This document shows, piece after piece, positions 35,755-43,427 of a stretch of 64,000 bases of DNA (position 1 is its first letter; each line of letters opens with the position of its first letter). The translations under genes were made by a program, and so were the position numbers. This DNA comes from Enterocloster alcoholdehydrogenati (GTDB taxonomy: Bacteria; Bacillota; Clostridia; Lachnospirales; Lachnospiraceae): assembly GCF_013282095.1 (NCBI RefSeq), contig NZ_BLTJ01000013.1:54200-118199 (forward strand), read 5' to 3'. The notes beneath the pieces were generated by a model. It was not told the DNA's origin and searched no databases. It was given only the letters and a program-made list of their open reading frames with translations.

Positions 35755-36759
35755 ATGAAAAGATGGATCGCTTTAGGACTGGCAATATGTTTGGGAGTGA
35801 CAGCCCTTACAGGCTGCACAGGATCATCGTCAGCGGTGACAGCAGAGACTCAGACAGAGGAGCAGGAAAAGGGAACGGAACAGAGGGCGCAGTCTGGAAT
35901 GGATAAGCTGGTGTTGACCTATGTGGTTTCGCCGCTGAATGTTCCCTCCATTATTGAGAGGAAACAGGGAATATTTGCAAAGAATTTTGAGGATATGGGT
36001 ATTTCGGTAGAATATGCAGAGATAAATTCAGGGGCCGACCAGACCCAGGCTCTGGCCTCCGGGGATGTTCAGATCCTTTACGCTGTGGGAGCAACCTCCG
36101 TTATCTTATCAGCGGCCAACGGGGCTGATATTAAGGTGCTTAATATGTACAGCAGATCACCAAAGGCATTTTGTATGTATTCAAAGGATGAAAGTCTCAC
36201 TTCACCGGAAAGTCTCCGGGGAAAGACCATTGCCGGACCGGCAGGAACAAATCTGCATGAGCTTCTGGCGGCATATCTTGCAAAGGGCGGCATGACAATT
36301 GATGATGTAAACTATGTGAATATGGGGATTGCGGAGGCAAAGGCAGCTCTGGACGGCGGCAGCACAGATGTGGCCCTGATTGCGGGGGCAACGGCATATC
36401 AGGCAAAGCAGCAGGGATACCATCTGGTAGCTGACGGGGAAGGCCTGATAAAGGCAATCATCGCAGTGGCTGTAAGACAGGATTTTTATGACGCAAATAA
36501 GGACGTCATTGAGAGATTTATGAAAGCCCAGGAAGAAATTGCCTCATTCATGCAGGAAAATCAGGAAGAGACGCTGAATATTGTGGCGCAGGAACTGGAT
36601 CTGGATGAGGAAGCAGTAAAAGAAATGTATGGATATTACGATTTTTCCATGGATATCAGTGACGAGGACAGAGACGGTTTTCAGAAAACGGCTGATTTCA
36701 TGCTGGAATCCGGAATGATTGATCATGCTTTGGATGTAAATACGCTGTTTATTCAGTAG
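35755..36759 (+). CDS. Substrate-binding lipoprotein, NMT1/THI5-like
   Basis: This 334-aa binding protein delivers the ligand to the importer encoded just upstream. A signal peptide ends at the lipobox ALTGC, followed by a Ser/Thr/Glu tether. The mature part fits the SsuA/THI5 fold: SPLNVPSIIERKQGIFAKNF, GADQTQALASGDVQILYA, LRGKTIAGPAGTNLHELL and DVALIAGATAYQA. AGGAGG precedes the start. A hairpin that may end the operon follows. Confidence 0.9.
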   Translation: MKRWIALGLAICLGVTALTGCTGSSSAVTAETQTEEQEKGTEQRAQSGMDKLVLTYVVSPLNVPSIIERKQGIFAKNFEDMGISVEYAEINSGADQTQALASGDVQILYAVGATSVILSAANGADIKVLNMYSRSPKAFCMYSKDESLTSPESLRGKTIAGPAGTNLHELLAAYLAKGGMTIDDVNYVNMGIAEAKAALDGGSTDVALIAGATAYQAKQQGYHLVADGEGLIKAIIAVAVRQDFYDANKDVIERFMKAQEEIASFMQENQEETLNIVAQELDLDEEAVKEMYGYYDFSMDISDEDRDGFQKTADFMLESGMIDHALDVNTLFIQ

Positions 36760-36775
36760 TTTGCCAGAGGTTTCC

Positions 36776-36804
36776 TTGACCAAACCTGAAAATCCGGGTA
36801 AGAT
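36776..36804 (+). promoter_or_regulatory. Promoter of the MerR-type gene
   Basis: TTGACC at 36776-36781, 17 bases and TAAGAT at 36799-36804 lie just after the binding-protein stop. The spacer is of normal length, not the 19 bases typical of MerR-activated promoters. Confidence 0.55.
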
Positions 36805-36813
36805 AAATACAGT

Positions 36814-36868
36814 GAAATGGCCGCCTGTGCGTCAGTAAGAGGATGCTATGGAGGCCATTTTCCTGTTT
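36814..36868 (+). terminator. Hairpin ending the importer operon or leading the MerR gene
   Basis: AAATGGCC and GGCCATTT pair across a loop of about 30 bases and are followed by TTCCTGTTTT. It lies downstream of the MerR gene promoter, so it could also attenuate that gene. Confidence 0.5.
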
Positions 36869-36890
36869 TAGATAAAGGGAGCTGGACAAA

Positions 36891-37712
36891 ATGGACAAAA
36901 AGAAAGAATATCTTATAGGAGATGTCTCGCGTATCGTAGGTCTGAGCAGGGATGCGCTGCGGTTCTATGAAAAAAAGGGGATTATCCATGCAAAGAAGAA
37001 GGAAAATGGATACAGGTATTTTTCCGATGAAGATATATACCGTCTGATGTGCATTGTATACCGCCGGAAGATGAATGACAGCCTGGAGGAGATAAAGGAT
37101 TTTGTTAAGGACGATATGCCGGTTGCCCATATGTGGCAGCATCTGGAGCGCAGGATTGGAGAGGAGGAAGAGGAGATATGCCGCCGCAGGCAGACAATTG
37201 CCAGACTGAAGCTTTCCATTCATGATATGGAAAACATTGAGGCATATGAAGGAAAATGTGTCCTTAAGGAGCTGCCTGCAGCGTATATTCTGGATACCTG
37301 CGAGGATCTCTATGACAGCCTGCGCCAGTGGTTTTCCATGTCATCGGAGGTCAGCGGCCTGGATATGGCTTATTTTTATAATGTGTTCTCCATGAGAAAT
37401 GGTATGTTGGAAAATGAGGGAACCCAGCTTTTGATTTACAAAGGCCTGGAACCTTTTATCAATTCCGGTTTTGACCTGTCGGCCTGCTTGTCGACAGAGC
37501 CCTTGCCCTGCGTCTATCGGGTGGAAGCCTCCAAAGACCTCCTGCCAGACGCCGCGGCGGCAGAAACGATGGCCGATTGGGCAAGCTCTCAGGGATTTGT
37601 TCCCACAGGCGTATTCTACTCTAACAATATGACGTCCTTTTTGGGAGAGGATACGAATATTTATTATCTGGAACTGTATATGCCGGTGATCCCGGCGGGA
37701 AAACAAAAATAA
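36891..37712 (+). CDS. MerR-family transcriptional regulator with C-terminal effector domain
   Basis: This 273-aa regulator has the winged helix of MerR at residues about 6-75 (IGDVSRIVGLSRDALRFYEKKGII, then ENGYRYFSDEDIYRL), a dimerising helix rich in Glu and Arg at about 95-125, and a C-terminal domain of some 150 residues. That domain resembles the small-molecule pockets of BltR/BmrR-type proteins (VLKELPAAYIL, then FYLELYMPV-like ending). AAAGGGAG precedes the start. Target genes are not evident; the importer upstream is a candidate. Confidence 0.88.
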   Translation: MDKKKEYLIGDVSRIVGLSRDALRFYEKKGIIHAKKKENGYRYFSDEDIYRLMCIVYRRKMNDSLEEIKDFVKDDMPVAHMWQHLERRIGEEEEEICRRRQTIARLKLSIHDMENIEAYEGKCVLKELPAAYILDTCEDLYDSLRQWFSMSSEVSGLDMAYFYNVFSMRNGMLENEGTQLLIYKGLEPFINSGFDLSACLSTEPLPCVYRVEASKDLLPDAAAAETMADWASSQGFVPTGVFYSNNMTSFLGEDTNIYYLELYMPVIPAGKQK

Positions 37713-37727
37713 ATAAAGATGGGGGAT

Positions 37728-37764
37728 GGCCTGCCGCAGGAGAAAGCTCCTGACAGCGGGCCTG
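37728..37764. other. GC-rich hairpin downstream of the MerR gene
   Basis: AGGAG-AAAG-CTCCT forms the tip and GGCC/GGCC the base of an imperfect stem. No T run follows on either strand, so I do not call it a terminator. Confidence 0.4.
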
Positions 37765-37859
37765 CGTCATTTCTGACATCCCAGAGAATAAACCATGGAG
37801 TAAGACCAGGGTCAAGTCAGTTTATAAAAACGTAAAAAAATGTAAATATTCTTACAAAA

Positions 37860-38079
37860 AGGTCATTTTAACGTTCTGAATGTGGATAAAATTTTAACAA
37901 TATTCAATATTTCCACAGGAAAATACATATTTCCCCAGAATATCCCCTGCATTTCCCCATGGTATAAACAAAGTTATCCACTGACTTATCCACATTATCC
38001 ACCGTCATATACAATATATATGGTGGAAATAGGTCAAAACACAAGATTTAGTTTGTGGATAACTCTGGCAATATGGCGT
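37860..38079. other. AT-rich DnaA-box cluster
   Basis: Three perfect DnaA boxes (TTATCCACA or its complement) lie at 37881-37889 (-), 37986-37994 (+) and 38054-38062 (-). One-mismatch boxes are at 37974-37982 and 37995-38003, and a weaker one lies near 37909. The upstream part (about 37820-37870) is almost pure A/T. No gene lies between the MerR stop and 38080. This is the layout of an origin or of a DnaA-titrating or DnaA-regulated site. Confidence 0.7.
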
Positions 38080-38745
38080 TTACAGTTCCTCTGCCGCTGC
38101 CCTCTCCTTTGGACGTCCCAGAGTGGTGATAAAGTCGATCAGATAGGAGGAAATCATAACAGTAACCAGAGAATATATGATCCGTCGCACGGGGATATAG
38201 GAGAGCGATAATACCAGCACGGTAAGATCCGTAAACAGATAGGCTCTGGAAATACGCCAGCCTGTGATCTTTGCAATCACGAGGGCCAGAGCATCGTCAC
38301 CGGCGCAGGAAGCGCCCTGACGGACAACCAGCCCACAGCCGATACCAATAAAACACCCGCCCGCTACCGCTGCGAAAAAGGGCGAATCAGCCAGACTGGG
38401 AAGAACCGGAGGGAACAGCTCCCACAGGCGAAAAAAGCCTGCCATACAGGCAGTGGCAAAAATGGAAGTTTTGAGAAATTCTTTTCCAAGATACTTAAAG
38501 CCCATAAGATAGCTGAGGCAGTCAAGAACTGGCGACAGCATAGAGGATGACACGCCCAGCCAGAAGTTCAGCAGAAGGATCAGGCCAAGTATGCCTCCTT
38601 CTGTAATATCTGCCTGTTGATGGACATTATAAAGCCCAAAGGTAGTGATGGCCGTGCCGAGGACAATAGAAACAACGGTTCTGGGAACAAAGGTCTCCTT
38701 CAGTTCCCCCTTAATGGTGTGTGACAGCTTTTTAAGCTGCAACAT
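38080..38745 (-). CDS. YitT/YczE-family membrane protein
   Basis: This 221-aa integral membrane protein of unknown function has about five helices and the family pattern GCGLVVRQGASCAGDDALALVI, close to YczE-type proteins. In Bacillus, YczE affects lipopeptide synthesis, but that role need not apply here. The start at 38745 was preferred to 38796 because GAAAGGATG lies just upstream of it on the minus strand. Its 3-prime end borders the DnaA-box cluster. Confidence 0.8.
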   Translation of the reverse strand: MLQLKKLSHTIKGELKETFVPRTVVSIVLGTAITTFGLYNVHQQADITEGGILGLILLLNFWLGVSSSMLSPVLDCLSYLMGFKYLGKEFLKTSIFATACMAGFFRLWELFPPVLPSLADSPFFAAVAGGCFIGIGCGLVVRQGASCAGDDALALVIAKITGWRISRAYLFTDLTVLVLSLSYIPVRRIIYSLVTVMISSYLIDFITTLGRPKERAAAEEL

Positions 38746-38845
38746 AATAAAACATCCTTTCTGAAATATGGTGTATCCTCCAGATGCCGAACCCATGTAA
38801 AGGGGTGTTTATTCCCGTCAGTCCGGTAAGGAGCGATATATTCCT

Positions 38846-38876
38846 ATTATAGCAGATGAGGGTGGAGGGGTGTCAA
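38846..38876 (-). promoter_or_regulatory. Promoter of the YitT-type gene
   Basis: On the minus strand, TTGACA (38871-38876) and TATAAT (38846-38851) are both consensus but 19 bases apart, longer than usual. Such spacing often means an activator is needed. Confidence 0.5.
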
Positions 38877-38980
38877 GAGGGGGAAACTGCGGGACGCACA
38901 GCGAATGTATGGCATATCCCATTGGTTTCCTGCATACAATACCAGATAAAATACGGTTGTATATCAAAAGGAGGCTCCCC

Positions 38981-39637
38981 ATGCTTAACTACCTCTGGTC
39001 ATCAATGATCCTTACAGGTACTCTCTGGGCGGCCGTCCATGGGCGGTTGGATGATGTGACCCAGGGAGCTTTAACGGCTGCTAAGGAGGCGGTAGCGCTG
39101 TGCGTCACCATGTTAGGCGTCATGTCCCTGTGGACGGGCGTATTGGAGATTGGAAACAGCGCCGGGCTGATCGGACAGCTTTCAAAGGCCATGAGACCGG
39201 TCCTGCGGTTCCTTTTCCCTGATCTTGCGCCGGACAGCAGGGCAGCAGAACATATCTCTGTCAATTTCATTGCAAATATGCTGGGGCTTGGCTGGGCGGC
39301 CACGCCAGCGGGCTTAAAGGCCATGGAGGAACTGAAAAAAACGGAGGAATCCCGTTACGCCGCGGGTACCTCGCCATACTGTTCCCAGACGCCTCCAACG
39401 CCTGAGGCACGGCGGGATCCGCCCTGTCTTACCACCGCCACACCGGAGATGTGTACCTTTCTTATCTTAAATATCTCTTCCCTTCAGCTGATCCCTGTCA
39501 ACATTATTGCCTACCGCAGCCAGTACGGCAGTCCGTCTCCTGCAGCCATCACAGGCCCCTGTCTGGCGGCAACGGCAGCCAGCACTCTGGCGGCAGTAGT
39601 GTTTTGCAGGGTGATGGGCCGACGAAGCAGAAGGTAA
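38981..39637 (+). CDS. spmA: Spore maturation protein A
   Basis: SpmA is a membrane protein that, with SpmB, is needed for core dehydration of the spore in Bacillus. The 218-aa protein begins MLNYLWSSMILTGTLWAAVHG and contains the gate motif MSLWTGVLEIGNSAGLIGQLSKAM and NMLGLGWAATPAGLKAMEEL of the nucleoside-recognition family. ATG 38981 follows AAAAGGAGG directly. The usual partner spmB is not next to it but about 3 kb downstream, with three unrelated genes between. Confidence 0.9.
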   Translation: MLNYLWSSMILTGTLWAAVHGRLDDVTQGALTAAKEAVALCVTMLGVMSLWTGVLEIGNSAGLIGQLSKAMRPVLRFLFPDLAPDSRAAEHISVNFIANMLGLGWAATPAGLKAMEELKKTEESRYAAGTSPYCSQTPPTPEARRDPPCLTTATPEMCTFLILNISSLQLIPVNIIAYRSQYGSPSPAAITGPCLAATAASTLAAVVFCRVMGRRSRR

Positions 39638-39742
39638 AACGGAAAGTAACTATTGACGCCTCCTCCAAACAAAATTACAATAAAATCAAATCACAGTGCA
39701 TATTCAGCTTCTGGAGTGCACATGATAAAAGGAGGAAAACCC

Positions 39743-40729
39743 ATGACAACCCCGACTTTATTAAACTGGGCCGTATTAGGAACGGGTGTGATCGCAAATG
39801 AGATGGCGTCTGCTCTGGCCGGTATGGGCCGCAGTCTTTACGGCGTGTGCAACCGCACCTATGAAAAAGCGTCTGTATTTGCAGAAAAATACGGCGTAAA
39901 GCAGGTATACCCCACGTATGATGCCCTTTTCTCCGATCCCAACGTAGATGTGATCTATATCACCACGCCCCATAACACCCACTACAGCTTTATAAAAACT
40001 GCCCTGGAACACAAAAAGCACGTTCTGGCAGAAAAATCCATTACCCTAAACAGCAGGGAACTGGAAGAACTGACTGTGCTTGCCCGTGAGAAAAACCTTG
40101 TTTTTGCCGAGGCCATGACCATTTGGCATATGCCCCTTTACAAGAAACTGTGGGAGCTTACAGAAGGCGGGAACCTGGGAAGAGTTCAGATGATTACGGC
40201 CAATTTCGGCAGCTTTAAGGACTATGACATGAAGAACCGTTTCTTCAACCGAAGTCTGGCCGGCGGCGCGCTGCTGGATATCGGCGTTTATGCCTTAAGC
40301 GCCATCCGCAGTTTTATGGAAGAGACGCCGGATCAAATTCTCAGCCAGATGCTGCCTGCGCCTACCGGCGTAGACGAACAGGCCACCATTCTCCTGAAAA
40401 ATAAAAAAGGACAGATGGCCACGGCGGCTTTGTCCCTTCATTCCAAGCAGCCCAAGCGAATGATGATCAGCTGCGAAAATGCCTATATTGAAATTATGGA
40501 ATATCCCAGAGCGGACGAGGCCGTCATTACAGACGCCGTGACCGGAAAGCGCACGGTGATCCATGAGGGAAATACAGCAGACGCTTTAAAATACGAACTT
40601 TTAGATATGGAAAGTGCTGTTTTAAATGGTGAGCGATCCGTTATGAAGCTGGATGAAACCCGTGATGTTATGGCAATGATGACTGCCCTGCGTAAGGAGT
40701 GGGGCTTAACGTATCCAGAGGAAGAGTAG
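39743..40729 (+). CDS. Gfo/Idh/MocA-family oxidoreductase
   Basis: This 328-aa NAD(P)-dependent sugar oxidoreductase has a Rossmann start (WAVLGTGVIANEMASAL), the TPHNTHY loop and HVLAEKSIT, where most members read EKP; the Pro-to-Ser change is at the cofactor edge. LLDIGVYALSAI carries the active-site Asp and Tyr. It resembles the dihydrodiol/xylose dehydrogenase branch. ATG 39743 follows AAAAGGAGG. Nothing nearby points to a specific sugar. Confidence 0.88.
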   Translation: MTTPTLLNWAVLGTGVIANEMASALAGMGRSLYGVCNRTYEKASVFAEKYGVKQVYPTYDALFSDPNVDVIYITTPHNTHYSFIKTALEHKKHVLAEKSITLNSRELEELTVLAREKNLVFAEAMTIWHMPLYKKLWELTEGGNLGRVQMITANFGSFKDYDMKNRFFNRSLAGGALLDIGVYALSAIRSFMEETPDQILSQMLPAPTGVDEQATILLKNKKGQMATAALSLHSKQPKRMMISCENAYIEIMEYPRADEAVITDAVTGKRTVIHEGNTADALKYELLDMESAVLNGERSVMKLDETRDVMAMMTALRKEWGLTYPEEE

Positions 40730-40752
40730 GCGGTCCGCCTGCTCTTTCCTGT
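40718..40752 (+). terminator. Probable weak terminator after the oxidoreductase
   Basis: GAAGAGTAGGCGG and CCGCCTGCTCTT pair across the stop codon, followed by a mixed TCCTGTTTCTT stretch. The stem is good and the T run poor. Confidence 0.45.
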
Positions 40753-40838
40753 TTCTTCGGTCGTGCTTGTATCAGATGGGGGCATCTGCATGAAACAAAA
40801 ACAGAATACAGAGACAAATACTTGAAAAGGAAAAAGAA

Positions 40839-41438
40839 TTGAATACGTTAAATATAGAGACAGAACGTCTTGTTTTAAGAAACTTTACAGAGAATGATCT
40901 GGAAGCGCTGTACGGTATTTACAGCGATACAGAGGTGAACCGTTTTCTTCCATGGTTTCCGTTAAAAAGTATGGAAGAAGCGGAGACATTTTTTAAAGAG
41001 CATTATAAAAACTTGTATGACAGAGCGGGGTTTTATGGACTGGCCGTCTGTCTTAAGACGGATAACAGGCCTATTGGATACATTCATGTGAGCGCCGACG
41101 ACAGCCATGATTTTGGCTATGGACTTAAGCAGGAGTTCTGGAACCAGGGAATCATGACGGAAGCCGCAAAGGCAGTAATAGAGCAGCTGAAAAGAGATGG
41201 TATTTCGTATATCACTGCTACCCACGATATAAAGAATCCCCGAAGCGGCAGCGTCATGAAAAAACTGGGAATGAAATATTGCTATTCCTACCGTGAGCAG
41301 TGGATGCCTAAAAATATTCCCGTAATCTTCCGTATGTATCAGCTGAATCTGGATGAAAATGAAAGCCGTATTTATAAGAAATACTGGAATGAGGCAGAGG
41401 TTCGGTTTGTAGAGAAGATGGAGGACATGGGTGTCTGA
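40839..41438 (+). CDS. GNAT-family N-acetyltransferase
   Basis: This 199-aa acetyltransferase is of the RimJ/RimL type: it begins ETERLVLRNFTENDLEALYGIYSD and has GYGLKQEFWNQGIMTEA as the acetyl-CoA loop and NPRSGSVMKKLGMKYCY at the end of the core. The start is TTG at 40839, supported by AAAAGG 8 bases upstream and the usual N-terminus. The acceptor (amine, peptide N-terminus or drug) is unknown. Confidence 0.85.
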   Translation: MNTLNIETERLVLRNFTENDLEALYGIYSDTEVNRFLPWFPLKSMEEAETFFKEHYKNLYDRAGFYGLAVCLKTDNRPIGYIHVSADDSHDFGYGLKQEFWNQGIMTEAAKAVIEQLKRDGISYITATHDIKNPRSGSVMKKLGMKYCYSYREQWMPKNIPVIFRMYQLNLDENESRIYKKYWNEAEVRFVEKMEDMGV

Positions 41439-41482
41439 CAGGCAATACGATGCATAAAAACGTTAAAAAGCAAAAAATAATC

Positions 41483-41511
41483 TTGACAAACGAGTATACC
41501 CGCTCTATAAT
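41483..41511 (+). promoter_or_regulatory. Consensus promoter of cysK
   Basis: TTGACA at 41483-41488 and TATAAT at 41506-41511 are perfect and 17 bases apart, so unregulated strength would be high. Confidence 0.88.
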
Positions 41512-41513
41512 CC

Positions 41514-41527
41514 TACTAAACCTAGTA
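41514..41527 (+). promoter_or_regulatory. Candidate operator TACTA-N4-TAGTA at the cysK start
   Basis: A perfect 5-4-5 inverted repeat starts 3 bases after the -10 box and would cover the transcription start. A sulfur-responsive repressor such as an Rrf2/CymR-type protein is the obvious guess, but I do not know this exact motif. Confidence 0.45.
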
Positions 41528-41613
41528 AAACAGTATGAATAAAGGAAAGGACCTCAGGCTGGAAGGCTGGCGGCAGGCGAGTCTCTGCTTCCTGTGAGGA
41601 AAGGGTGACGTTT

Positions 41614-42549
41614 ATGGCAGGTATTTTTAAGGGAATGACAGAACTGGTAGGAAATACGCCTCTTGTAGAGGCGGTAAATCTGGAGAAGAAGGAAGGATTA
41701 AAGGCGAGACTTCTTCTGAAATTAGAGTATTTTAATCCGGCTGGAAGCGTAAAAGACCGTGTGGGTAAGGCCATGATCGAGGATGCGGAGGCAAGCGGCC
41801 GCTTAAAAGAGGGCTCCGTTATCATTGAGCCGACCTCCGGAAATACAGGAATTGGCCTGGCATCTATCGCGGCGGCCAAAGGCTACCGGGTGATCCTGAC
41901 CATGCCTGACACCATGAGCGTAGAGCGCAGGAATATTTTAAAGGCATATGGGGCAGAAATTGTACTGACGCCCGGCGCACAGGGAATGAGCGGAGCCATT
42001 GCAAAGGCCGCTGAACTGGCAAAGGAGATTCCGGGAAGCTTTATCCCCGGCCAGTTTGTAAACCCTGTAAATCCCAAGGCTCACAGAGCGTCTACAGGCC
42101 CGGAGATCTGGAGAGATACAGAGGGTGCGGTGGATATCTTTGTAGCTTCTGTGGGAACCGGCGGAACCATTACCGGGGCCGGCGGATACTTAAAGGAGCA
42201 GAAACCGGAACTTAAGGTAGTTGCGGTAGAACCTGCCACTTCTCCGGTTCTTTCCGGCGGAAAGGCCGGAGCACATAAGATCCAGGGAATCGGCGCAGGC
42301 TTTGTACCTGAGGTATTGGATACAACTGTTTATGATGAGATTATCACTGTGGATAATGAAGTTCCCTTCGAGACTTCGCGTATGCTGGCCCGGACGGAGG
42401 GTGTACAGGTCGGTATTTCCTCAGGAGCAGCTCTTTACGCGGCGCTGCAGGTTGCAAAACGGCCTGAAAACGAAGGAAAGACTATTGTAGTGCTGCTGCC
42501 TGACAGCGGCGACCGCTATTACTCCACTCCGCTGTTTACAGAAGGATAA
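41614..42549 (+). CDS. cysK: Cysteine synthase A
   Basis: CysK makes cysteine from O-acetylserine and sulfide with PLP. The 311-aa protein has [10 protein letters not shown], the PLP Lys47 in [11 protein letters not shown], the phosphate loop [27 protein letters not shown] and [13 protein letters not shown] near the end. ATG 41614 was chosen over GTG 41605 because AAGGG at 41601-41605 gives proper spacing to it. It has its own strong promoter and a leader of about 95 bases. Confidence 0.95.
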   Translation: MAGIFKGMTELVGNTPLVEAVNLEKKEGLKARLLLKLEYFNPAGSVKDRVGKAMIEDAEASGRLKEGSVIIEPTSGNTGIGLASIAAAKGYRVILTMPDTMSVERRNILKAYGAEIVLTPGAQGMSGAIAKAAELAKEIPGSFIPGQFVNPVNPKAHRASTGPEIWRDTEGAVDIFVASVGTGGTITGAGGYLKEQKPELKVVAVEPATSPVLSGGKAGAHKIQGIGAGFVPEVLDTTVYDEIITVDNEVPFETSRMLARTEGVQVGISSGAALYAALQVAKRPENEGKTIVVLLPDSGDRYYSTPLFTEG

Positions 42550-42610
42550 GGCTCAGCATCGAAGCCAAGCTGCATCGGACGCCGATTTTCGGTAATGAAA
42601 AACATAATCA

Positions 42611-42692
42611 CCGCCTGACAGGAATAGGTTTTATAAAAGGCTCTGATCCTATGGATCGGACGCTTAAAACGATTTCTGTCAGGCGGTTTTTT
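42611..42692 (+). terminator. Long-loop terminator between cysK and spmB
   Basis: CCGCCTGACAG (42611-42621) and CTGTCAGGCGG (42676-42686) form a perfect 11-bp stem closed directly by six T residues. The 54-base loop contains its own small hairpin (GATCC-TAT-GGATC) and, unusually, the ATG used to start spmB. Confidence 0.75.
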
Positions 42693-43226
42693 ATGACGTT
42701 TCTGCTTTTTTTGTCAGAGGCCATGGTGCCTCTTATGATCTTTTATATGGTTGGCTTTGGCCTACTGTCCGGCCGGCCGGTTCTGGACGATTTTATCCGT
42801 GGCGCCAGGGATGGAATGAAAACCGTAGCAGGTATCTTTCCTACCCTTGTGGGCCTGATGGTGTCAGTGGGCGTCTTGCGTTCCTCAGGGCTTCTGGATG
42901 CTCTGGGAGAGCTTTTAAAGGCTCCCGCTGCCCTTGTGGGCCTTCCTGCGCCTATTCTGCCCGCGGCGCTGGTACGCCTGGTGTCCAACTCTGCCGCTAC
43001 GGGTCTGGTTCTGGATCTTTTTAAGGAATACGGCACGGAGTCGCGGATTGGTCTTATGGCCTCAATCCTGATGGGAAGCACAGAAACGGTTCTTTACTGT
43101 ATGAGCATCTATTTCGGTTCTGTGGGAATCCGAAAGACGCGCTACACTCTGGCCGGCGGCCTGTTGGCCGCGCTGGTCAGTCTGGCGGCCAGCGCGGTGC
43201 TGTCCGGCTTGATGGCAGGAGGATGA
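42651..43226 (+). CDS. spmB: Spore maturation protein B
   Basis: SpmB is the membrane partner of SpmA in spore core dehydration. The protein has the family blocks EAMVPLMIFYMVGFGLLSGRPVLDDFIRGARDGMKTV, LVGLMVSVGVLRSSGLL, RLVSNSAATGLVLDLFKEYG and MGSTETVLYCMSIYFGSVGIRKTRYTL. The start is uncertain. ATG 42651 (191 aa) has AAAAGG ten bases upstream but lies in a terminator loop; ATG 42693 (177 aa) fits the family N-terminus better but follows a T run with no ribosome site. Confidence 0.88.
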   Translation: MDRTLKTISVRRFFMTFLLFLSEAMVPLMIFYMVGFGLLSGRPVLDDFIRGARDGMKTVAGIFPTLVGLMVSVGVLRSSGLLDALGELLKAPAALVGLPAPILPAALVRLVSNSAATGLVLDLFKEYGTESRIGLMASILMGSTETVLYCMSIYFGSVGIRKTRYTLAGGLLAALVSLAASAVLSGLMAGG

Positions 43227-43273
43227 AATAAACCGCAGATGATCTGATCGGATGACTCCGCCGGAAATATCCA

Positions 43274-43302
43274 TTGCAAAATACCCGCCGGCACACTATA
43301 AT
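43274..43302 (+). promoter_or_regulatory. Promoter of the murL-murD2 operon
   Basis: TTGCAA at 43274-43279, 17 bases and TATAAT at 43297-43302. The leader to murL is about 120 bases and holds no gene. Confidence 0.7.
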
Positions 43303-43427
43303 TGAGCGTGTGTATCCCTGGCTTTGTTCACGGAACGTAAGGCGATACCGTTAGGACGCCGACAGCAAAGCAGTTTGGGAAATTACGTGTACCTAAACAG
43401 AACCATACAGATAGAAAGAGGTTACAT

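Noticed and set aside
37882..38211. Open frame across the DnaA-box cluster
   Set aside because: It has no ribosome site, low-complexity Ile/Tyr/Pro composition and overlaps the end of the YitT-type gene on the other strand.
41483..41613. Riboswitch or T-box in the cysK leader
   Set aside because: I looked for SAM-box and T-box landmarks (GGGTGG, K-turn, terminator/antiterminator pair) and found none; the leader is short and lacks a terminator.
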